Below, in pieces: positions 60,501 through 64,000 of a stretch of 64,000 bases of DNA. Source of the stretch: Smittia aterrima. Lineage: Eukaryota > Arthropoda > Insecta > Diptera > Chironomidae. The notes beneath the pieces are model-generated. The model was given only the letters and a program-made list of their open reading frames with translations. It was not told the DNA's origin and did not search any database. The stretch's first letter is position 1, and each line of letters begins with the position of its first letter. Both the position numbers and the translations under genes were made by a program. The stretch is from the NCBI GenBank assembly GCA_033063855.1, contig CP093830.1:434854-498853 (forward strand), read 5' to 3'.

Positions 60501-60961
60501 GATGACAAAGCAGGGTGATTATTTGGTTTGGACGTGGGCGACGTGTAAGAAATTTCTCTCACCTTTCTTGAATGCACGAAGGCGGTAATCTTGTTGCATC
60601 ATACACCTAAAGAAGATCCAAACAAATTGCTTTCGTGAATAAAAGATTAAGTTTTCTCGGTGCTTTCTTGGCAATCTGCATTCAGTTCCCATCTTCGGGC
60701 TATAGCAAGGGGAGAGACAAATGTCAAAGGTCAAAAACTCACTCCGTGCCACGGTTCGGCTGGGACTGGTTTGCGAAATCTGAGACTGTCAATCGGTGGT
60801 TTAGCGAATGGAATTCCATGAAAAATGTGAACCTCGTGACCCTCAACGAATGTCGACGATCCTCGAATTGGTCCGCTACTCGTTTGCACAACAAGTCTGT
60901 CTATTATTCCATGTACTTGACACACGTTAATCCAAAACCATAAAACGTAGAACTTCAACAT
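51545..60961 (-). CDS. Ace: Acetylcholinesterase (Drosophila Ace type), GPI-anchored
   Basis: Thirteen coding exons on the minus strand: 60743-60961, 60563-60606, 58549-58940, 58266-58361, 58159-58170, 57909-58084, 57630-57837, 55167-55309, 54287-54439, 52243-52406, 51978-51994, 51744-51899, 51545-51675. They total 1911 nt, 636 residues. Signal peptide 1-18 (MLKFYVLWFWINVCQVHG). W101 (EMWNPN) is the choline-site Trp; the oxyanion-hole segment is IYGGGYMSGS. The catalytic triad is S253 (GESAG), E382 (RDEG|TYFLLYD) and H496 (GVMHADEVEYIFG). Residues about 125-155 are a His/Asn/Gly-rich hydrophilic insertion, as in dipteran Ace. The last exon has a Cys (C600) placed for the interchain disulfide and a hydrophobic C terminus (ATLLVALYSFS) typical of a GPI signal. 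It hydrolyses acetylcholine at synapses. Two micro-exons (12 and 17 nt) are notable. The 5' UTR and promoter lie beyond 60961. Confidence 0.97.
51978..51994 (-). other. Ace: 17-nt Ace micro-exon (TGNPSLDG segment)
   Basis: Minus-strand TTTTCAG | 17 nt | GTAAGA. It enters in phase 2 and leaves in phase 1 and supplies NPSLD between RT(G) and (G)IHWPQY, matching the family order. Skipping would shift the frame. Confidence 0.9.
52407..54286 (-). other. Ace intron 9
   Basis: A 1880-bp phase-0 intron between YYYFTH and RTSTSLWGEW. Nothing else recognised within it. Confidence 0.75.
55310..57629 (-). other. Ace intron 7
   Basis: A 2320-bp phase-1 intron between the exon ending RDE and that starting TYFLLYD. 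Open frames at 55346-55648 and 55879-56166 (minus) lack recognisable domains, so no nested gene is called. Confidence 0.75.
58159..58170 (-). other. Ace: 12-nt Ace micro-exon carrying the catalytic serine
   Basis: Read on the minus strand: ...TTGTAG | GCGAGAGTGCAG | GTAAAC.... It enters and leaves in phase 1, coding the GESAG nucleophile elbow across three exons. The flanking introns are 95 bp and 74 bp. Being 12 nt, it can be skipped without a frameshift. Confidence 0.92.
58941..60562 (-). other. Ace intron 2
   Basis: A 1622-bp phase-2 intron following the 44-nt exon VYDATRLPPSCIQE. It contains an (AG)n tract near 60168-60180 and no coding signal. Confidence 0.75.
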
Positions 60962-63531
60962 ATTTCTCTTTGTCGTCGAGAAACTTCACTTCCCGTTAAT
61001 GAATTCCACAAAGATTTTTTCACTACCTTGCACAAACAACTCCTCTCAAAGGCGTGAATTTCAAAATTTCATAAAAAGATTTTTCTGTCGTTGCACCAAA
61101 CTTGCTCGTGTAATTATTTTATTCCGTGAACAATAGAAAGACTTTTTCTCCTGAACCAGCCAGAGAGAAATTTCCACTTTAACTTTTTCTGCTTTATTCA
61201 CTTGAAGTTCCGTAAACCTTCAGGAAACGTTTCGAGAGAAACTGCACAATTGCGAGCTGAGATCGTGCTTGTTTACATTGCACTTGCAAAATCACTGTGC
61301 TCGTTTACATATCAAAGGTTGATTTCACTTCTCCTTCTCTCTGGACACACAATAAGCCTGAAAAATATTTCAGAAATTAAATTTTAAATGTTGACATTGC
61401 AAGAGACTTATAATTAAAAGCAATGAAACATCAAATGTCGATTAAACACTGCAAGTCAGTCTACAAAGTGCCTCTCTCCATCTTTTTCTCTTTATCGATT
61501 GACTTCAATGCCACGCTTGACCGCTTGGAAAATTTAATAACAGCGCTCAGCTCACTGAAGCTATCAGACAGATCAGTCACAAAATGTTATAAAGTTCAAT
61601 GAGTTATCTTTCTCGACGTAAACATTATTTCCCCTCACTCACAATCTAATTCAATTAATAGACGAAAACAACTTCGTCGTTCACTTGAAAATAAAATTCA
61701 ATGCAACGTGAAATATCTCGACTCACGCATTATGTAATTTATGTAAATTCTAAACAGTGAAAATAGTAAACTTTTATTTATTTGTTTCGTTCTTTCTCTT
61801 CGGCTTCCTCATGCGAGTGAGCGCTTGACTGTTTGTAATTTTCAATTAAATAAACTTTTATTGTATTTGTTCTCTGATTTGACTTTCGGATTGTGAATGT
61901 GTGTAAATGACATTTCGCTTTATCGTCTGGATTTAACGATTCGTGGACAGAAGAGAATCAGGTGGGCTAATAGAAGCTTTCATGTCGCGCCCGATTTCGA
62001 CTCTCACAATTATGCAAATTCGAAAGCATAAAACAAAGCACCACACATGCCTAATGTCTCTGTGAATTGCCTATTTCCTCACAACGACTAAAAGCAGATG
62101 GCTGTTAACGTGATTTTGATGTTGAAGCGCCTCTTTTGATTGTAAGCCGACAATTGATTGCATTTGCAAATTTTTGATTCGAGGTCTTCGGTAGGTATTC
62201 TCTGAATTTCGGGAAAATATTTGAATTTCCTGACATAAGGAACAGAGGGAGATGTACAATGATTAATCCGACTTCGCAGGTAGAGTTTCCTCTTCAATTA
62301 TGCATTCGCCAATAAAAATACTTCAATCCATTGCGAGGTTCCGGGGGAAAAGTTCACATCAAGCGAAATATGTATGCGAACAATATTTTACTAGTGCTTT
62401 TTTTCGGTGAGCTTTTTCATCCCATTTCAAGCTTTATCAGTCCCAGCTGAGCCCGTGAGGAGAGAAAAAGCACTTGACGGTGAGTAGGAGAGAAAGATGG
62501 AGAGAGGAGTCGAGACGGAGAGTTACAGTTGAAATAACATTTCTAAGGTCAGCATGAAAAAGAAAATTCTTCCTTTCTCCGACGATAGATTTTCCTTTCC
62601 ATTCGAGGAAAAGAAAATGAAAAACTTTTTGGAAAAGATCCAAGCTCTCTCTCATCGACGTGTCTAGTTTTCTTTTAAGATTAATTTCTTTTGAATTTCA
62701 TCTTGTCCGCAAGAAAATTCGAAATATATTTACGAAGATAAGGCTCTGAGCTTACGGCAATATGAGAGAAAAAAGAAGGAAACTTGAAAAATCAATTAAT
62801 TTTTTTCTTCACTCTTACTTTTCTGTTGTGATTTTTTCACCTATCTCACAAAATCGCTGCTGTCTCGAGCATTGATCCAATTAAAACACAATTGATTTGG
62901 ATGTTTGAGAAAATAAGAACAAATGAACTGAAGTCAATTGATTTTTATGATTATTTGTATTAAATGTGTAATCGCGATACTTAAAAAACCGAACTTCATA
63001 ACTTAACGAACGATAGAAAAACACTGAGCGAAATTTGCCGTTTTCATTTTTGTAAATGGTGTGTCTCGCACCGAATCGGATGGTGATTGCGCAGATGTTG
63101 CGTGAGAGCCGAGAACAAGTGAAAACAGGTTTCAGACGATAAACGACATTTGTTTGATATTAGTTTGAATAATTTAAATGAAATAAATTTATTTGTAATT
63201 AAAATCAATCATTAATTTTTGTGCATCAAAGTAAGATTTGTCCCCTACAAGTGATTTAAACTTTAAAAATATTCATAAAGTTTTTGTCGTTAGTTCAAAT
63301 TGTAGAAAACTGGTCGTCAACCAACTTCAGCTCTTCTTGTACCAACGAGTTGCCAGCCCAAACTTTGTTCCAAGACCCTCAAAATTGTGCGTTCAGTAAC
63401 TTTATTGTGCGTTCAGATTTCAGTTTTGTTCTGTTTACGATTTTACAAAAACAAAAGCCCTCGTCACTTTCAATATAAAAATTGAAAGCGTCAGGTGGTT
63501 TTATGTAGTGAAAATAATAAAATTCCTTGCA
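60962..63531. other. Between the Ace start and a divergent first exon
   Basis: About 2.6 kb between the Ace start codon (minus) and the ATG at 63532 (plus). It should contain the Ace 5' UTR or promoter and, at its right end, the promoter of the divergent gene. No exon could be fixed by eye. Confidence 0.45.
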
Positions 63532-63619
63532 ATGACGGGAGCAGGACTTAAACTCGACCGAGACAATGGAGTTTCAATCATTCGTCGATTTATGCACGCG
63601 GGACCTCTTCTAACAATTT
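63532..63619 (+). CDS. Probable first coding exon of a gene leaving the window
   Basis: ATG followed by 29 codons beginning MTGAGLKLDRDNGVSIIRRF and ending MHAGPLLTI, then a consensus GTAAGT donor in phase 1. Codon use is like the genuine exons nearby and the donor is strong. The family is not recognised. The next exon must lie beyond 64000, since no matching acceptor and open frame is seen in the remaining 380 bp. Confidence 0.5.
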
Positions 63620-64000
63620 GTAAGTAAACAAATGAAAAATCGCCGATAGTCGCCAAGGAAAAATTATTTCGTCTCAGAAATTACGTGCAAGTTAAATTTG
63701 GCGCAAGATAGTTGAGAACAAAAATAAAACACTCTGTGGGCAATAATCGTAAACTCGTCATCGCCAGACGCCTAGCCAAGAAAACCAACAGTAATTAATA
63801 AATTTGCATTCGCGTCGCGTGTGGGTTTCAAATCTTGATTTCCATAACACCGTCGTTGAGCTTTATACAAGAATGCTATTTGTAACTAAGGTTTAATGCA
63901 GTTCTGTTGCTCATAAGTTACCGAAAGTGTTTCTCAAGAATAATTCAATTTTTGAACGACTTGGAATCACGTGAATATCCCGTCGTCGCCTTCGCTTTTC
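63620..64000 (+). other. Presumed intron running off the window
   Basis: AT-rich sequence after the GTAAGT donor, with no exon visible before the window ends. Confidence 0.4.

Noticed and set aside
1..64000. CRISPR arrays, operons, rRNA or bacterial mobile elements
   Set aside because: The sequence is spliced eukaryotic DNA; no spaced direct-repeat array or rRNA-like block was seen. tRNA genes could not be excluded by eye.

Overview
The window reads as animal nuclear DNA from an insect, most likely a lower dipteran; a non-biting midge (Chironomidae) would fit, but that is inference. The DNA is AT-rich, genes have many 50-250 bp GT-AG introns plus a few of 1.6-2.6 kb, and the two best recognised genes are the insect timeout (timeless-2) gene and the Drosophila-type acetylcholinesterase gene Ace with a dipteran-style hydrophilic insertion. 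All gene models were joined by hand at consensus splice sites, and reading phase closes exactly in each.

Layout. 1-7443: no gene seen. 7444-9582 (+): single-exon secreted leucine-rich-repeat protein built from three related modules. 11635-20730 (+): timeout, ten coding exons, 1168 residues, with an E2F-like site just upstream. 23190-28514 (-): five-exon secreted CAP/antigen-5 protein with a Gln-rich tail. Its second intron carries, on the opposite strand (26123-26848), a small gene for two tandem ZGRF1/Mte1-type N-terminal domains. 28515-33854: no gene I can support. 33855-34138 and 34391-35122 (+): a short secreted peptide gene followed by a cuticular (chitin-binding R&R-like) protein gene. 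35123-43251: gene-poor. 43252-46591: an island bounded by two 207-bp near-identical direct repeats. It holds the 3' part of a mitochondrial GatB gene (frameshifted), an intact three-exon coiled-coil gene on the minus strand, and the 5' part of an Atg4 gene (broken). 46592-51544: gene-poor. 51545-60961 (-): complete Ace, 13 coding exons, 636 residues, GPI-anchored type. 63532-63619 (+): probable first coding exon of a gene leaving the window.

The genes do not form one pathway. Timeout serves replication-fork protection and light/clock functions, Ace serves cholinergic synapses, and the CAP, LRR and cuticular proteins are secreted. The items most worth a second look are: the 12-nt Ace micro-exon that carries the catalytic serine and can be skipped in frame; the repeat-bounded gene-fragment island; and the nested double ZGRF1-N protein.
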